From Thioalkalivibrio sulfidiphilus HL-EbGr7 (GTDB lineage Bacteria; Pseudomonadota; Gammaproteobacteria; Ectothiorhodospirales; Ectothiorhodospiraceae), in contig NC_011901.1 in assembly GCF_000021985.1 (NCBI RefSeq), positions 2,676,501 through 2,740,500 of the forward strand: 64,000 nt of DNA, read 5' to 3'. The notes below the pieces were generated by a model, which had not been told where the DNA came from, made no database searches, and saw nothing but the letters and a program-made list of their open reading frames with translations. Made by a program: the position numbers and the translations under genes. Below, in pieces: positions 24,578-34,220 of the stretch (position 1 is its first letter; every line of letters starts with the position of its first letter).

Positions 24578-25771
24578 ATGCTGACCATCGAGCCCCCCGG
24601 CCAATACCGCATCTCCCTGCTTCACCTGGGCTTTCGCCCCTTCTTCCTGCTGGCCGGTGCGTTCTCGGTGGTCTCCACACTCCTCTGGGCCTGGCTCTAC
24701 CACGGCGGCGGGACCGCGCCATCGCTGGCCCTGTCGCCCATGACATGGCACGCCCACGAGATGATCTTCGGCTACGGTCTCGCCGTGGTGGCTGGTTTTC
24801 TGCTCACGGCAGTGCGCAACTGGACCGGCGTGCAGACCCTCAACGGCATGCCGCTGCTCCTGCTGGCGCTGTGCTGGCTCGGGGCACGGGTCCTGGGGCT
24901 GATCCCCCATGGCGGCGCCCTGGCAGTCATGGCGGTCCTGGACCTGGGCTTCAACCTCGCCCTGGTGCTGGCCGTCGCGCGCCCGGTGGCCAGGGCCCGT
25001 CAATGGGGCCAGGGCGGGGTCGTTGCCATCCCACTGTTCCTGGCACTTGCGAACGGGCTGTTCTATCTGGGCGCCCTGGGCAGACTGCCCCAGGGCACCC
25101 AGGCGGGCCTCTACCTGGGCCTGTACCTGCTGGTGCTGCTGATCATGGTCATGGGACGCAGGGTCGTGCCGTTCTTCATCGAGAAGGGGCTGGGTGAGAA
25201 CATCAGGATCAGGGAACGCGCCTGGCTGGACCAGGCCATCGTCATCTCCCTGGCCCTGTTCATCCTCGCCGAGGTGTTCATGTCATGGGGCCAGGCTGCC
25301 GCCTGGCTGGCGGTGCCGGTGTTTCTGCTGCAGGTGCTGCGCCTCTACGACTGGCACACGCCCGGGATCTGGAAAAAGCCGCTGCTCTGGAGCCTGTACC
25401 TGGCCTTTGTCTGGATCGCCGCCGGGTTTGGCCTCAAGGCCGCCGTCCTGATCATGCCGCTGAACCCGTTTCTTGCCACCCATGCCCTGGCCTATGGCGG
25501 CATCGGCCTGATCACCCTGAGCATGATGAGCCGCGTGAGCCTGGGACACACGGGACGCAATGTGTTCGAACCGCCGCCGATCCTCGGCTGGTTGTTTGCC
25601 GTGCTGGTGGTGGGCGCCGTGATCCGGGTTCTGTTGCCCCTGGGCCTGCCGACGCACCATGGTCTGTGGATCGGCGCCTCCCAGGCCCTGTGGGCGGTGG
25701 CCTTCGGCGGATTCGTCTGGATCTATGCGCCCATGCTGATCAGACCCCGCATCGATGGCCGCTATGGTTGA
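24578..25771 (+). CDS. nnrS: NnrS family protein
   Basis: A 397-residue membrane protein with about twelve helices. It carries the NnrS signatures RISLLHLGFRPFFLLAGAFS, TWHAHEMIFGYGLAVVAGFL, MGRRVVPFFIEKG and HALAYGGIGLITLSMMSRVS. NnrS is a haem- and copper-containing inner membrane protein that protects cells from nitric oxide stress. Its position just before the nos cluster fits a denitrification island. A near-consensus NsrR operator sits in its leader. Confidence 0.95.
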   Translation: MLTIEPPGQYRISLLHLGFRPFFLLAGAFSVVSTLLWAWLYHGGGTAPSLALSPMTWHAHEMIFGYGLAVVAGFLLTAVRNWTGVQTLNGMPLLLLALCWLGARVLGLIPHGGALAVMAVLDLGFNLALVLAVARPVARARQWGQGGVVAIPLFLALANGLFYLGALGRLPQGTQAGLYLGLYLLVLLIMVMGRRVVPFFIEKGLGENIRIRERAWLDQAIVISLALFILAEVFMSWGQAAAWLAVPVFLLQVLRLYDWHTPGIWKKPLLWSLYLAFVWIAAGFGLKAAVLIMPLNPFLATHALAYGGIGLITLSMMSRVSLGHTGRNVFEPPPILGWLFAVLVVGAVIRVLLPLGLPTHHGLWIGASQALWAVAFGGFVWIYAPMLIRPRIDGRYG

Positions 25772-25804
25772 GCAGACGCCTTCACAATCATCCCCGGAGA
25801 TCCC

Positions 25805-26494
25805 ATGACGCCACGCGATGATGACCTGATCGAGGCCTACACCCGCCCCCGGGTGGTGGCCTGTACCCTCTGGCTGCACGGACTCGGGGTGAACGCGGCG
25901 GACATGGACGGCATCATCAGCCGGATGCGCAGATCCTGGGAACTGGGTCTGCATCACGTCGCCCCCAATGCCCCCCTCAGGCCGATCACGGTCAACGCCG
26001 GCCGGCATACCCGGGCGTGGTTCGATGTCACCGGAGATCCCGCTGATACGCCCGTGGACCGCGAGGGCATCGAGGAGAGCACGCGGCACATCCACCGCCT
26101 GCTGGACCGTGAGCGGGCACGGGGCATTGCTTCACGGCACACGATTCTGGGTGGCTTCTCCCAGGGCGGCGCCCTGGCCCTGCATGCGGGACTGCGTTAT
26201 CCCCACGGGCTGGGCGGCATCGTCGTGCTCTCCGGGGAACTGCTGCTTGCCGATGAGCTGATCCATGAACGCGACCCGGCAAACATCCACACCCCCGTGC
26301 TGATGATCCATGGCAGGGACGACCCGATCATCCCCCTGCAGGAGGCCAGGCACGGCCGCGACCTTCTGGTCGAATCCGGCCACCCCGTGACCTGGCACGA
26401 ACTGCCCATGGGACACGGCGTGCTGCCTGAGGAGATCGAGATCATCGATGCGTGGTCGTATGCGATGCTCGCGCCCGCGGCTGCCGAAGGCTGA
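25805..26494 (+). CDS. Carboxylesterase / phospholipase-family hydrolase
   Basis: A 229-residue alpha/beta hydrolase of the acyl-protein-thioesterase/EstB type. The nucleophile is in GFSQGGAL, the acid in IHGRDDPIIP and the histidine in LPMGHGVLPEE. An early LWLHGLGVNAADM gives the oxyanion region. It hydrolyses carboxyl esters in the cytoplasm. GGAGATCCC precedes the ATG. It follows nnrS by 33 bases and may be cotranscribed. Confidence 0.92.
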   Translation: MTPRDDDLIEAYTRPRVVACTLWLHGLGVNAADMDGIISRMRRSWELGLHHVAPNAPLRPITVNAGRHTRAWFDVTGDPADTPVDREGIEESTRHIHRLLDRERARGIASRHTILGGFSQGGALALHAGLRYPHGLGGIVVLSGELLLADELIHERDPANIHTPVLMIHGRDDPIIPLQEARHGRDLLVESGHPVTWHELPMGHGVLPEEIEIIDAWSYAMLAPAAAEG

Positions 26495-26506
26495 CAGGCA
26501 AGCCGG

Positions 26507-26848
26507 CTAGTGAAAGTCCCGGTTGGGCAGCAGCCAGCTCGTGTCCGGTCGGTGGCCGGCCCGCACAGCCACCCGATAGCCCTCGCTGAAGCCCTTGAGC
26601 ACGTCATCCAGGGCCTCCTGGAGCGAGCCATAGCGCTGAATATCCGACACCTCCGGGGTGGCCATGCCGGGCGTCTGCAGGTAGTGACTCTGCTCGGTCT
26701 CGAACCAGTCCTGCCCGACCCCCTGGTAGAAGCGCACCCGTATCAGTTCCGGGATCCCGTCGAGCGCGAAGGCGTATTCGTCCACCAGCCGCCTTGCCCA
26801 GTGGATGCCCGCTCGCCTGAAGCTGTCACCGATTGAATCGCCGCTCAT
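26507..26848 (-). CDS. Hypothetical protein, 113 residues
   Basis: A soluble protein starting MSGDSIGDSFRRAGIHWARR, with two tryptophans and an acidic/basic mix. No domain is recognised. It is convergent with the esterase gene and divergent from nosR. The FNR-like box at 26909-26922 lies about 60 bases upstream and could serve it as well as nosR. On this strand a TATAAC sequence (plus 26877-26882) lies near -10 distance from the box. Confidence 0.6.
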   Translation of the reverse strand: MSGDSIGDSFRRAGIHWARRLVDEYAFALDGIPELIRVRFYQGVGQDWFETEQSHYLQTPGMATPEVSDIQRYGSLQEALDDVLKGFSEGYRVAVRAGHRPDTSWLLPNRDFH

Positions 26849-26908
26849 ACTTGCCAACCCCCATATCCCATCTATTGTTATAGATTAAATACACCTATTT
26901 GCCCCCGG

Positions 26909-26922
26909 TTGATCCAGGTCAA
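26909..26922. promoter_or_regulatory. FNR/NNR-like box
   Basis: TTGATCCAGGTCAA differs from TTGAT-N4-ATCAA at one base. It lies about 80 bases before the likely nosR start and about 60 before the divergent gene. No ideal -10 is found at class II spacing on the nosR side, so which gene it controls is open. Confidence 0.55.
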
Positions 26923-27000
26923 CGCCGGGCAGTGCCCGAGGTGTGCCGGATGATCAGGGGTTATCCATTGATGAGGGGAGGTCCCGCACGGAGGGTCTGC

Positions 27001-29145
27001 ATGCCTGCCTGCGCCGCCCTGGCAGGGCTGCTCCTGGTGATCGGCATATTGCTGGCGTCCCCGGCGCACGGCGAGATCAGTCCATTCTTCCCCGAGGCCG
27101 ACCGCCTGGGTGACCCTACCGGCGACCCGCCCGCCATTCCCGTGTTCCGGGGCGACGAGCAGATCGGACTGTTGTTCGAGACCCGGCACGTGACCCCCAT
27201 CCCCGCCTACTCGGGACTGCCGGTCAACATGCTGGTGGGCCTGGACATGAAGGGCGAGATCACCGGGGTGCGGGTCATCGAGCACAGCGAGCCCATCATG
27301 CTGGTGGGCATCCCCGAGTCGCGCCTGGCGGACTTCGTCAATCAGTACGTGACCCGCACCGTGAGTGACCGGGTGCGGGTCGGGCTGTCACCGCGTCAGC
27401 GTGAGGGCTATACCTACGTGGACGCGGTCTCCGGCGCCACCGTCACGGTGGTGGTGATGGGCGAATCCATCATGCGCGGCGCGCGCATGATGGCCGTGGC
27501 CCACGGGCTGGTGGCGCCCGGCGCCGGGGCAGCTGAACCGGCCAGGGTGCGCACCGGGGACTTCGAGCCAGCGGACTGGGAGACCCTGCTGAGCACCGGG
27601 GCGGTGGCGCACCGGCATCTCACCCGGGGTGAAGTGGACGCGGCGTTCGTGGGCACGGAGGCCGAGCACGTGGACCGGGCACCGCCCGGGGCAGAGGAAG
27701 AAACCTTCATCCATCTCTACGCCGCCTACCTCAACGCGCCCACGGTGGGACGCAACCTGCTCGGGGAGGCGCTGCACCGGCAGCTCATGGAACGGCTTGC
27801 GGAAGGCGAGCACGCCATCATTCTCATGGCCGAGGGCATTTACTCGTTCAAGGGCTCCGGCTTCGTGCGCGGCGGCATCTTCGACCGCATCCAGCTGCTG
27901 CAGGCCGAACGCGCCTTCCAGTTCCGCGACACGGACCTGATCCGCGCCCCGCGCCTGGCGCTGGACGGCGTGCCGCGCTTCGGTGAACGGGAGATCTTCG
28001 TGGTGCGAGCCGAACACGGTTTCGACCCGGGACGGCCCTGGGAGATCGAGCTGCTGGTCAGACGCCAGGTGGGTGCACTGGACTCCGCGTTCGTCAACTT
28101 CAGCCTCGAATACCTGCCGCCCAGGGCGTTCTTCGACTACCCGGAACCACCGCCACAACTCGCACACGAAGACCGCCCGCTGTGGATCTCGGTCTGGGAG
28201 GACCGGGTGATGCAGATCGTCGTGCTGAGCGCGGGCCTGCTGCTGCTCACCTTCATCCTGATGTTTCAGGACGTACTGGCCAGACGCCCACGCCTGCTGA
28301 ACCACATCCGTCATGGCTTTCTGATCTACACGGTGGTTTTCATCGGCTGGTATGCCCTGGCGCAGCTGTCCGTGGTCAACATCTTCAGCTTCACCCATGC
28401 CCTGTTCACGGACTTCCAGTGGGGCACCTTCCTCATGGACCCGATGATGTTCATGCTCTGGAGCTTCGTGGCCGTCACCCTGCTGCTCTGGGGCCGAGGA
28501 GTCTACTGCGGCTGGCTGTGCCCCTTCGGCGCCATGCAGGAACTCATCAACGAGGTGTCCCGCAAGTTCAGGGTGCCGCAGTACGAGCTCCCCTGGGCCG
28601 TGCACGAGCGACTCTGGTCCATCAAGTACCTGATACTGCTCGGCCTGTTCGGCATCTCCCTGCACTCCATGGCGAGCGCGGAGATCTATGCCGAGGTGGA
28701 GCCCTTCAAGACCGCGGTCACCATGCGCTTTCAGCGCGAGTGGGGTTTCGTGCTCTACGCGGGCATCCTGCTCGCCATCTCGGTGGTGAACCGCAAATTC
28801 TTCTGCCGCTACCTGTGTCCGCTGGGTGCGGGTCTCGCCATCCCCGCGCGCATCCGCCTGTTCGACTGGCTCAAGCGTCACAAGGAGTGCGGATCGCCTT
28901 GCCAGATCTGCGCCAATGAATGCGAGGTCAAGGCCATCCACCCGGACGGCCGCATCAACGCCAACGAGTGTCACTACTGTCTCGACTGCCAGGTCACCTA
29001 CTGGAACGATCGCAAATGCCCGCCCATGGTTGCCCGCCGCAAGCGGCGTGAGAAGGCGGCAACGATTTCCCTTGCACGACTGGGCAACGGCCTCCCGGAT
29101 ACCCAGGCCGAACAGAAGACATCACAGGCGCCTACCGGCCCGTGA
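27001..29145 (+). CDS. nosR: NosR, transmembrane flavoprotein for N2O reduction
   Basis: NosR feeds electrons to nitrous oxide reductase and is needed for nosZ expression. The 714-residue protein has a signal peptide (LAGLLLVIGILLASPAHG). It continues with a periplasmic FMN-binding domain carrying SGAT near residue 143 (threonine links FMN) and then several helices with CGWLCPFGAMQE (about 502) and CRYLCP (about 601). A ferredoxin-like tail ends the protein with CGSPCQICANEC (about 629) and CHYCLDC (about 657). The start at 27001 is chosen because GGAGGG sits just before it. Upstream starts would extend past the signal peptide. Confidence 0.96.
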   Translation: MPACAALAGLLLVIGILLASPAHGEISPFFPEADRLGDPTGDPPAIPVFRGDEQIGLLFETRHVTPIPAYSGLPVNMLVGLDMKGEITGVRVIEHSEPIMLVGIPESRLADFVNQYVTRTVSDRVRVGLSPRQREGYTYVDAVSGATVTVVVMGESIMRGARMMAVAHGLVAPGAGAAEPARVRTGDFEPADWETLLSTGAVAHRHLTRGEVDAAFVGTEAEHVDRAPPGAEEETFIHLYAAYLNAPTVGRNLLGEALHRQLMERLAEGEHAIILMAEGIYSFKGSGFVRGGIFDRIQLLQAERAFQFRDTDLIRAPRLALDGVPRFGEREIFVVRAEHGFDPGRPWEIELLVRRQVGALDSAFVNFSLEYLPPRAFFDYPEPPPQLAHEDRPLWISVWEDRVMQIVVLSAGLLLLTFILMFQDVLARRPRLLNHIRHGFLIYTVVFIGWYALAQLSVVNIFSFTHALFTDFQWGTFLMDPMMFMLWSFVAVTLLLWGRGVYCGWLCPFGAMQELINEVSRKFRVPQYELPWAVHERLWSIKYLILLGLFGISLHSMASAEIYAEVEPFKTAVTMRFQREWGFVLYAGILLAISVVNRKFFCRYLCPLGAGLAIPARIRLFDWLKRHKECGSPCQICANECEVKAIHPDGRINANECHYCLDCQVTYWNDRKCPPMVARRKRREKAATISLARLGNGLPDTQAEQKTSQAPTGP

Positions 29146-29168
29146 CCCCGAAGTGAGGAGATGACGTC

Positions 29169-31055
29169 ATGACCAAGAAAAACGATCAAGGCACTATCGA
29201 GAACCCCCAACGCCGGCAATTCCTGGGCGCGACGGCGGCCATCGGAGCCCTGGGCGCGGCAGGCGCAAGCGGCACCGGCCTGCTCATGGGCAGCCGACCC
29301 ACTGCCGCGGCCCAGGGCAGCAACGGCTATTCCGTGCCGCTTGGCGAACTGGACGACTACTACGGCTTCTGGAGCGGCGGACACTCCGGCGAGGTGCGCA
29401 TCCTGGGGGTGCCTTCCATGCGCGAGATCATGCGTATCGCCGTGTTCAACTTTGACAGCGCCACCGGCTGGGGCCAGACCAACGAAAGCAAGCGCGTCCT
29501 GGGCAGCGACTTCATCAACGGCGACACCCATCACGTTCACCTGAGCTACGTCAACGGCACCTACGATGGCAGGTTCGCCTTCACCAATGACAAGCTGAAC
29601 ACCCGGGTTGCCCGCATCCGCCTGGACGTGATGAAGACCGACAAGATCACCCACATCCCCAACGTGCAGGCGATCCACGGCATCAATCCCCAGCGCTGGC
29701 CCAGGACCGAGTACCTGCTCGCCGCCGGCGAGATGATCGCCCCCCTGCCCAACGACGGGCGCCACATGGACGAGCCGGAGCACTACTGGACGCTGCTCAG
29801 TTCCCTCGACGCGGAAACCATGGAGATCCGCTGGCAGCTGTGGGTGGACGGCAACATGGACAACCTGGTCACCGACTACACGGGCAAGTACGCAGGCGCC
29901 AGCTGCTACAACTCCGAGCGTGGCATGACCCTGGCGGAGAAGATGGGCTCGGAGCGTGACTGGGCGGTGTTCTTCAACATCCCGGCCATCGAGGCGGCCG
30001 TCGCGGCGGGGGACTACACCACCATCGGTGACTCCAGGATCCCGGTGGTGGACGGGCGTGGCGCCGATAAGGGCGGCTCCAAGTACACACTCTACGTACC
30101 GATCCCCAGAAGTCCGCACGGCATCAACGCCACCCCGGACAAGAAGTACGTGGTGGTCTCCGGGAAGCTCTCGCCCACCGTATCCGTGGTGGAGTGGAGC
30201 AAGGTGGACGACTGGTTCAACGGCAAGATCAGTGACCCCCGGGATACCATCGTGGCGGAACCCGAGGTGGGCCTGGGTCCACTGCATACCACCTTCGACG
30301 GACGGGGCGATGCCTACACCAGCCTGTTCCTGGACAGCCAGGTGGTGAAATGGAACATCGACGACGCCATACGGGCCTACAAGGGCGAGCAGGTCAATTA
30401 CATCCGCCAGAAGCTGGACGTTCACTACCAGGTCGGACACATCATGGCCAGCATGTGCGAGACGGTGGAAGCGGATGGACGCTGGCTGGTGTCCCTGAAC
30501 AAGTTCTCCAAGGATCGTTTCATTCCCGCCGGACCCCTGCGTCCGGAGAACGACCAGCTCATCGACATCTCCGGAGCGCAGATGAAACTGGTGCATGACG
30601 GCCCCACCTACCCGGAGCCCCATGACTCGCTCATGGTCAGACGTGACCTGATCAACCCCATTGCCATCTGGAAGCGGGACGACCCGTTCTTCGCTGAAAC
30701 CGTGGCCATGGCCAGGGCGGATGGCGTCAATCTGGAGCAGGACAACAAGGTCATCCGCGACGGCAACAAGGTCCGCGTCTACATGACCTCCGTCGCGCCC
30801 TCCTTCGGCCTGGATCATTTCCGCGTCAAGCTGGGCGATGAGGTCACCGTGGTGGTCACCAATCTCGACAACATCGAGGATCTCAGCCACGGTTTCGCCC
30901 TGGTCAACTACGGCGTCAACTTCGAGATCAGCGCGCACCAGACCGCCTCGGCCACCTTCATCGCCGACAAGCCCGGGGTGTACTGGTATTACTGCAGCTG
31001 GTTCTGCCACGCGCTGCACATGGAAATGGCGGGTCGCATGATGGTCGAGGCCTGA
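29169..31055 (+). CDS. nosZ: Nitrous oxide reductase
   Basis: NosZ reduces N2O to N2 in the periplasm. The 628-residue length and a Tat signal (RRQFLGATAAIGALGAAGASG) place it in the Tat-exported clade I. The CuA site shows as CSWFCHALHMEM with Cys609, Cys613, His617 and Met620. NGDTHHVHLSY supplies CuZ histidines. Twenty-three bases separate it from nosR, with GAGGAG before the ATG. A perfect GC hairpin follows its stop. Confidence 0.98.
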   Translation: MTKKNDQGTIENPQRRQFLGATAAIGALGAAGASGTGLLMGSRPTAAAQGSNGYSVPLGELDDYYGFWSGGHSGEVRILGVPSMREIMRIAVFNFDSATGWGQTNESKRVLGSDFINGDTHHVHLSYVNGTYDGRFAFTNDKLNTRVARIRLDVMKTDKITHIPNVQAIHGINPQRWPRTEYLLAAGEMIAPLPNDGRHMDEPEHYWTLLSSLDAETMEIRWQLWVDGNMDNLVTDYTGKYAGASCYNSERGMTLAEKMGSERDWAVFFNIPAIEAAVAAGDYTTIGDSRIPVVDGRGADKGGSKYTLYVPIPRSPHGINATPDKKYVVVSGKLSPTVSVVEWSKVDDWFNGKISDPRDTIVAEPEVGLGPLHTTFDGRGDAYTSLFLDSQVVKWNIDDAIRAYKGEQVNYIRQKLDVHYQVGHIMASMCETVEADGRWLVSLNKFSKDRFIPAGPLRPENDQLIDISGAQMKLVHDGPTYPEPHDSLMVRRDLINPIAIWKRDDPFFAETVAMARADGVNLEQDNKVIRDGNKVRVYMTSVAPSFGLDHFRVKLGDEVTVVVTNLDNIEDLSHGFALVNYGVNFEISAHQTASATFIADKPGVYWYYCSWFCHALHMEMAGRMMVEA

Positions 31056-31063
31056 GCCCTTGC

Positions 31064-31091
31064 GGGCCGGCTCCCGTGCGGGAGCCGGCCC
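31064..31091 (+). terminator. Hairpin after nosZ
   Basis: A 12-base perfect stem (GGGCCGGCTCCC / complement) with a four-base loop, nine bases after the nosZ stop. No T run follows, so it more likely stabilises the upstream nosRZ mRNA and reduces, rather than stops, transcription into nosDFY. Confidence 0.75.
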
Positions 31092-31106
31092 GATGGCAGA
31101 CACGCG

Positions 31107-32420
31107 ATGATCGAACTGCGCACCTGGGCAATCTGCATCCTGCTTGCGCTGTTGCTCCTGCCCTACACGGCATGGGCGCAGATCCGTCACATCAGTCCAC
31201 TGGAGGGTCCCTTGCAGAAACACCTGGACGCCGCGGAGCCCGGGGCGGTTCTGCTGCTCGAGCCCGGCGTCTATCAGGGCGGTGTCGTCATAGACCGCCC
31301 GCTCACCCTCAAGGGCATGCCCGGGGCCATCATCGATGCCCAGGGCGTGGGCGACGTCATCCGGGTCCGGGCGGAGCGAGTACGCATCGAAGGACTGACC
31401 CTGCGCAATTCCGGCTTCAACCTGACGCACATGAATGCGGGCATCCATGCAGAACGCAGCGCCCACCACCTGCATGCGGAAGACAACACCCTGGAGAATG
31501 TCGCCTTCGGGCTGTGGCTGTGGCACTTGCGCGGTCCGCAGATCATCAACAACCGCATCCAGGGAAACCCCTCGGTGCGTTCCCAGGACCGGGGCGACGG
31601 CATCCGGCTGTTCAACGTGGATGACGGGCTGGTGGCCGGCAACGAGATCCGTCTCGCCCGGGACGGGGTCTACATCGATACCAGCCGGCACGTGGAGTTT
31701 CGCAACAATCGCTTCGCGGACCTGCGCTACGGCATCCATTACATGTATTCCCATCATGGCCTGATCATCAACAATCACACCACCCGCACCCGCAGTGGTT
31801 ATGCACTGATGAGTTCAAACCACCTGCAGGTCGTGGGCAATCGTTCCGAGCAGGACCGCAATTACGGTTTTCTCATGAACTTCGTCAATCACTCCGTGCT
31901 CGAGAACAACGTGGTCAACGGCATCACCGGATGGTCCGGCTCGGAGGTCCGCGACCATGGCGTCACCCTGGGTGCCGAAGGCAAAGCGATCTTCATCTAC
32001 AACGCCTATGCCAACGTGATCCGCGACAACGTCTTCGCCAACAGCGAGATCGGCATCCATCTGACCGCGGGATCCGAGAACAACCGCATCCACAGCAACA
32101 GCTTCGTCAACAACCGCACCCAGGTGATGTACGTGGCCAACCGCCGCCAGGACTGGTCTCATGATGGCCTGGGCAATTACTGGAGTGACTACCTGGGCTG
32201 GGATCTCACGGGCGACGGCATCGGCGATCAGCCCTATGAGCCCAACGATGCCGTGGACAAACTGCTGTGGATGTACCCCATGGCGCGTGTGCTCATGAAC
32301 AGCCCATCCGTGCAACTGCTACGCTGGGTGCAGCGGGCCTTTCCGGTGCTCCGCCCGCCCGGCGTCCAGGACAGCGCCCCCCTGATGCGTCCAACCCGTT
32401 CACTGGAGGAGCTGGGATGA
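31107..32420 (+). CDS. nosD: NosD, periplasmic maturation protein
   Basis: NosD takes part in assembling the CuZ copper-sulfur centre of NosZ with the NosFY transporter. The 437-residue protein has a signal peptide (LALLLLPYTAWA). A right-handed beta-helix follows, made of repeats such as IINNRIQGNPS, VEFRNNRFADLRYGIHYMYS and NRIHSNSFVNNRTQ, typical of the family. Its stop overlaps the nosF ATG. Confidence 0.96.
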   Translation: MIELRTWAICILLALLLLPYTAWAQIRHISPLEGPLQKHLDAAEPGAVLLLEPGVYQGGVVIDRPLTLKGMPGAIIDAQGVGDVIRVRAERVRIEGLTLRNSGFNLTHMNAGIHAERSAHHLHAEDNTLENVAFGLWLWHLRGPQIINNRIQGNPSVRSQDRGDGIRLFNVDDGLVAGNEIRLARDGVYIDTSRHVEFRNNRFADLRYGIHYMYSHHGLIINNHTTRTRSGYALMSSNHLQVVGNRSEQDRNYGFLMNFVNHSVLENNVVNGITGWSGSEVRDHGVTLGAEGKAIFIYNAYANVIRDNVFANSEIGIHLTAGSENNRIHSNSFVNNRTQVMYVANRRQDWSHDGLGNYWSDYLGWDLTGDGIGDQPYEPNDAVDKLLWMYPMARVLMNSPSVQLLRWVQRAFPVLRPPGVQDSAPLMRPTRSLEELG

Positions 32421-33349
32421 GTCCCGTGGTACAGATGGAGCAGGTCGGACGGCGCTTCGGGGCCGTGCAGGCCCTGAAGGGTCTGAGCCTTGGCCTGGAG
32501 CAGGGCGAGGTCCTCGGCCTGCTGGGCCACAACGGGGCCGGCAAGTCCACGCTGATGAAACTGGTGCTGGGCATCCTCGCGCCCAGTTCCGGACGCGTGG
32601 CCGTGCTTGGGCAGGACCCGCGCGGCCGTCACGCCCGCAACCTGCGCCTCAAGCTCGGTTACCTGCCGGAGAACGTGAGCTTTTATGACAACCTCAGCGG
32701 ACGCGAGGTGCTTCACTACTTCTCCCGCCTGAAGCGGGTGCCCGTCGCGGAGGCGGACCGGGTGCTTGAACGGGTCGGTCTTGCCCAGGCTTCACGGCGC
32801 CGGATACGCACCTACTCCAAGGGCATGCGCCAGCGACTCGGTCTTGCCCAGGCGCTGCTCGGCGCACCGCAACTGCTGTTGCTGGACGAACCGACCGTGG
32901 GCCTCGACCCCATGGCGGTGCGCGACGTCTACGGCATGATTGATGAACTGCGTGCCGCGGGCACCAGCGTGATCCTCAGCTCCCACGTGCTCCCCGGCGT
33001 CGAACGCCACATCGACCGGGTCGCCATCCTATGCGAGGGGCGCCTCCTGGCCCTGGGCAGCATCGATGCCCTGCGCGAAGCAGCGGGTCTTCCCCTGCGC
33101 ATCCAGGCACGCGGCGACCAGCTCTCCGACGCCCTGCGCCAACGGCTTGCGGAACAGGGCGCACAGGTCGTGGGCAACGGCGACGGACGGCTGCACCTGA
33201 GTACCCGGCCAGACGCAAAGCTCGCGGTACTGAGGACCCTGCTCGAGGATGAGCGCCTGCGCGATGTCAGCCTGGAGCCGCCCAGCCTGGACGCACTCTA
33301 TGCCCATTTCGACGCCGTGGGCCGCGCAGGAGACAGGGTCGATGCGTGA
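32417..33349 (+). CDS. nosF: NosF, ABC transporter ATPase
   Basis: A 310-residue ATP-binding subunit. It has the Walker A GHNGAGKST (37-45), the signature YSKGMRQRLGLAQ and the Walker B LLLLDEPTVGLDP. With NosY it forms the transporter thought to supply sulfur for the CuZ centre. Its ATG overlaps nosD (ATGA), and its end overlaps nosY by eight bases. Confidence 0.97.
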   Translation: MSPVVQMEQVGRRFGAVQALKGLSLGLEQGEVLGLLGHNGAGKSTLMKLVLGILAPSSGRVAVLGQDPRGRHARNLRLKLGYLPENVSFYDNLSGREVLHYFSRLKRVPVAEADRVLERVGLAQASRRRIRTYSKGMRQRLGLAQALLGAPQLLLLDEPTVGLDPMAVRDVYGMIDELRAAGTSVILSSHVLPGVERHIDRVAILCEGRLLALGSIDALREAAGLPLRIQARGDQLSDALRQRLAEQGAQVVGNGDGRLHLSTRPDAKLAVLRTLLEDERLRDVSLEPPSLDALYAHFDAVGRAGDRVDA

Positions 33350-34172
33350 GGTCTTCATCGTCGCCGGCAAGGAATTCCGGGATGGCATGCGCAACCGCTG
33401 GATCCTGGCCATCACCCTGGCCTTCGCACTGCTCGCCATGGGGCTCGCCTGGTTCGGCGCCGCCGCCTCCGGCGGCGTCGGTTTCACACGCATCTCCACC
33501 ACCATCGTCAGCCTGGCAAGCCTGGCCGTTTTCCTGATCCCGCTCATCGCGCTGATGCTGGCCTACGACAGCATCGTGGGCGAAGAGGAAAAGGGCACCC
33601 TGCTGCTGCTCATGACCTACCCGCTGAGTCGCACCGGACTGCTGGCGGGCAAGTTCCTGGGCCACGGCGCCATACTCGCCCTGTCCACGCTGCTGGGATT
33701 CGGCATCGCCGCGGTGCTGATCGTCACGCTGGCGGAGCAGGCCACCTTCGCCAACCTGTCCGGGCCCTTCTCCCTGTTCATCCTCAGCGCGATCCTGCTC
33801 GGTCTGGTGTTCCTCGCCCTGGCCTACCTGGTGAGCGTGCTGACCCGTGACAAGGCCCGGGCCGCGGGCCTGGCCCTGCTGACCTGGTTCATGTTCGTGC
33901 TGGTCTACGATCTGACGCTGCTGGGCGTGCTGGTAGGCACCCAGGGCAGGCTGGACGGCGATGTCTTCAGGGTGCTGCTGCTGCTCAATCCCACCGATGT
34001 CTTTCGCCTGGTGAACCTGATCGGCTTCGAGGAGACCGCGGCCAGCAGCGGTCTGCTGAGCGTCTTCCAGGACCAGGACTATCCCCTGCCGCTGCTGCTC
34101 GGGATCCTGGTGGCCTGGATCCTCGTGCCCCTGGCCGCCGCCGCGGCCCTGTTCTCCGCGCGGCGGACCTGA
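33342..34172 (+). CDS. nosY: NosY, ABC transporter permease
   Basis: A 276-residue ABC-2 type membrane protein with about six helices. It starts MREVFIVAGKEFRDGMRNRW and contains YDSIVGEEEKGTLLLLMTYP, the conserved family loop. It is the membrane partner of NosF. GGAGACAGG precedes the ATG inside the nosF 3' end. Confidence 0.96.
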   Translation: MREVFIVAGKEFRDGMRNRWILAITLAFALLAMGLAWFGAAASGGVGFTRISTTIVSLASLAVFLIPLIALMLAYDSIVGEEEKGTLLLLMTYPLSRTGLLAGKFLGHGAILALSTLLGFGIAAVLIVTLAEQATFANLSGPFSLFILSAILLGLVFLALAYLVSVLTRDKARAAGLALLTWFMFVLVYDLTLLGVLVGTQGRLDGDVFRVLLLLNPTDVFRLVNLIGFEETAASSGLLSVFQDQDYPLPLLLGILVAWILVPLAAAAALFSARRT

Positions 34173-34220
34173 AGGCACACCCCGCAGCTTCTCCATGACC
34201 GTACACAGGACCCTGTCACC

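Noticed and set aside
28998-31778. Long minus-strand reading frame opposite nosZ and nosD
   Set aside because: It is a by-product of high GC and codon bias. It has no recognisable domain and lies antisense to clearly coding nosZ.
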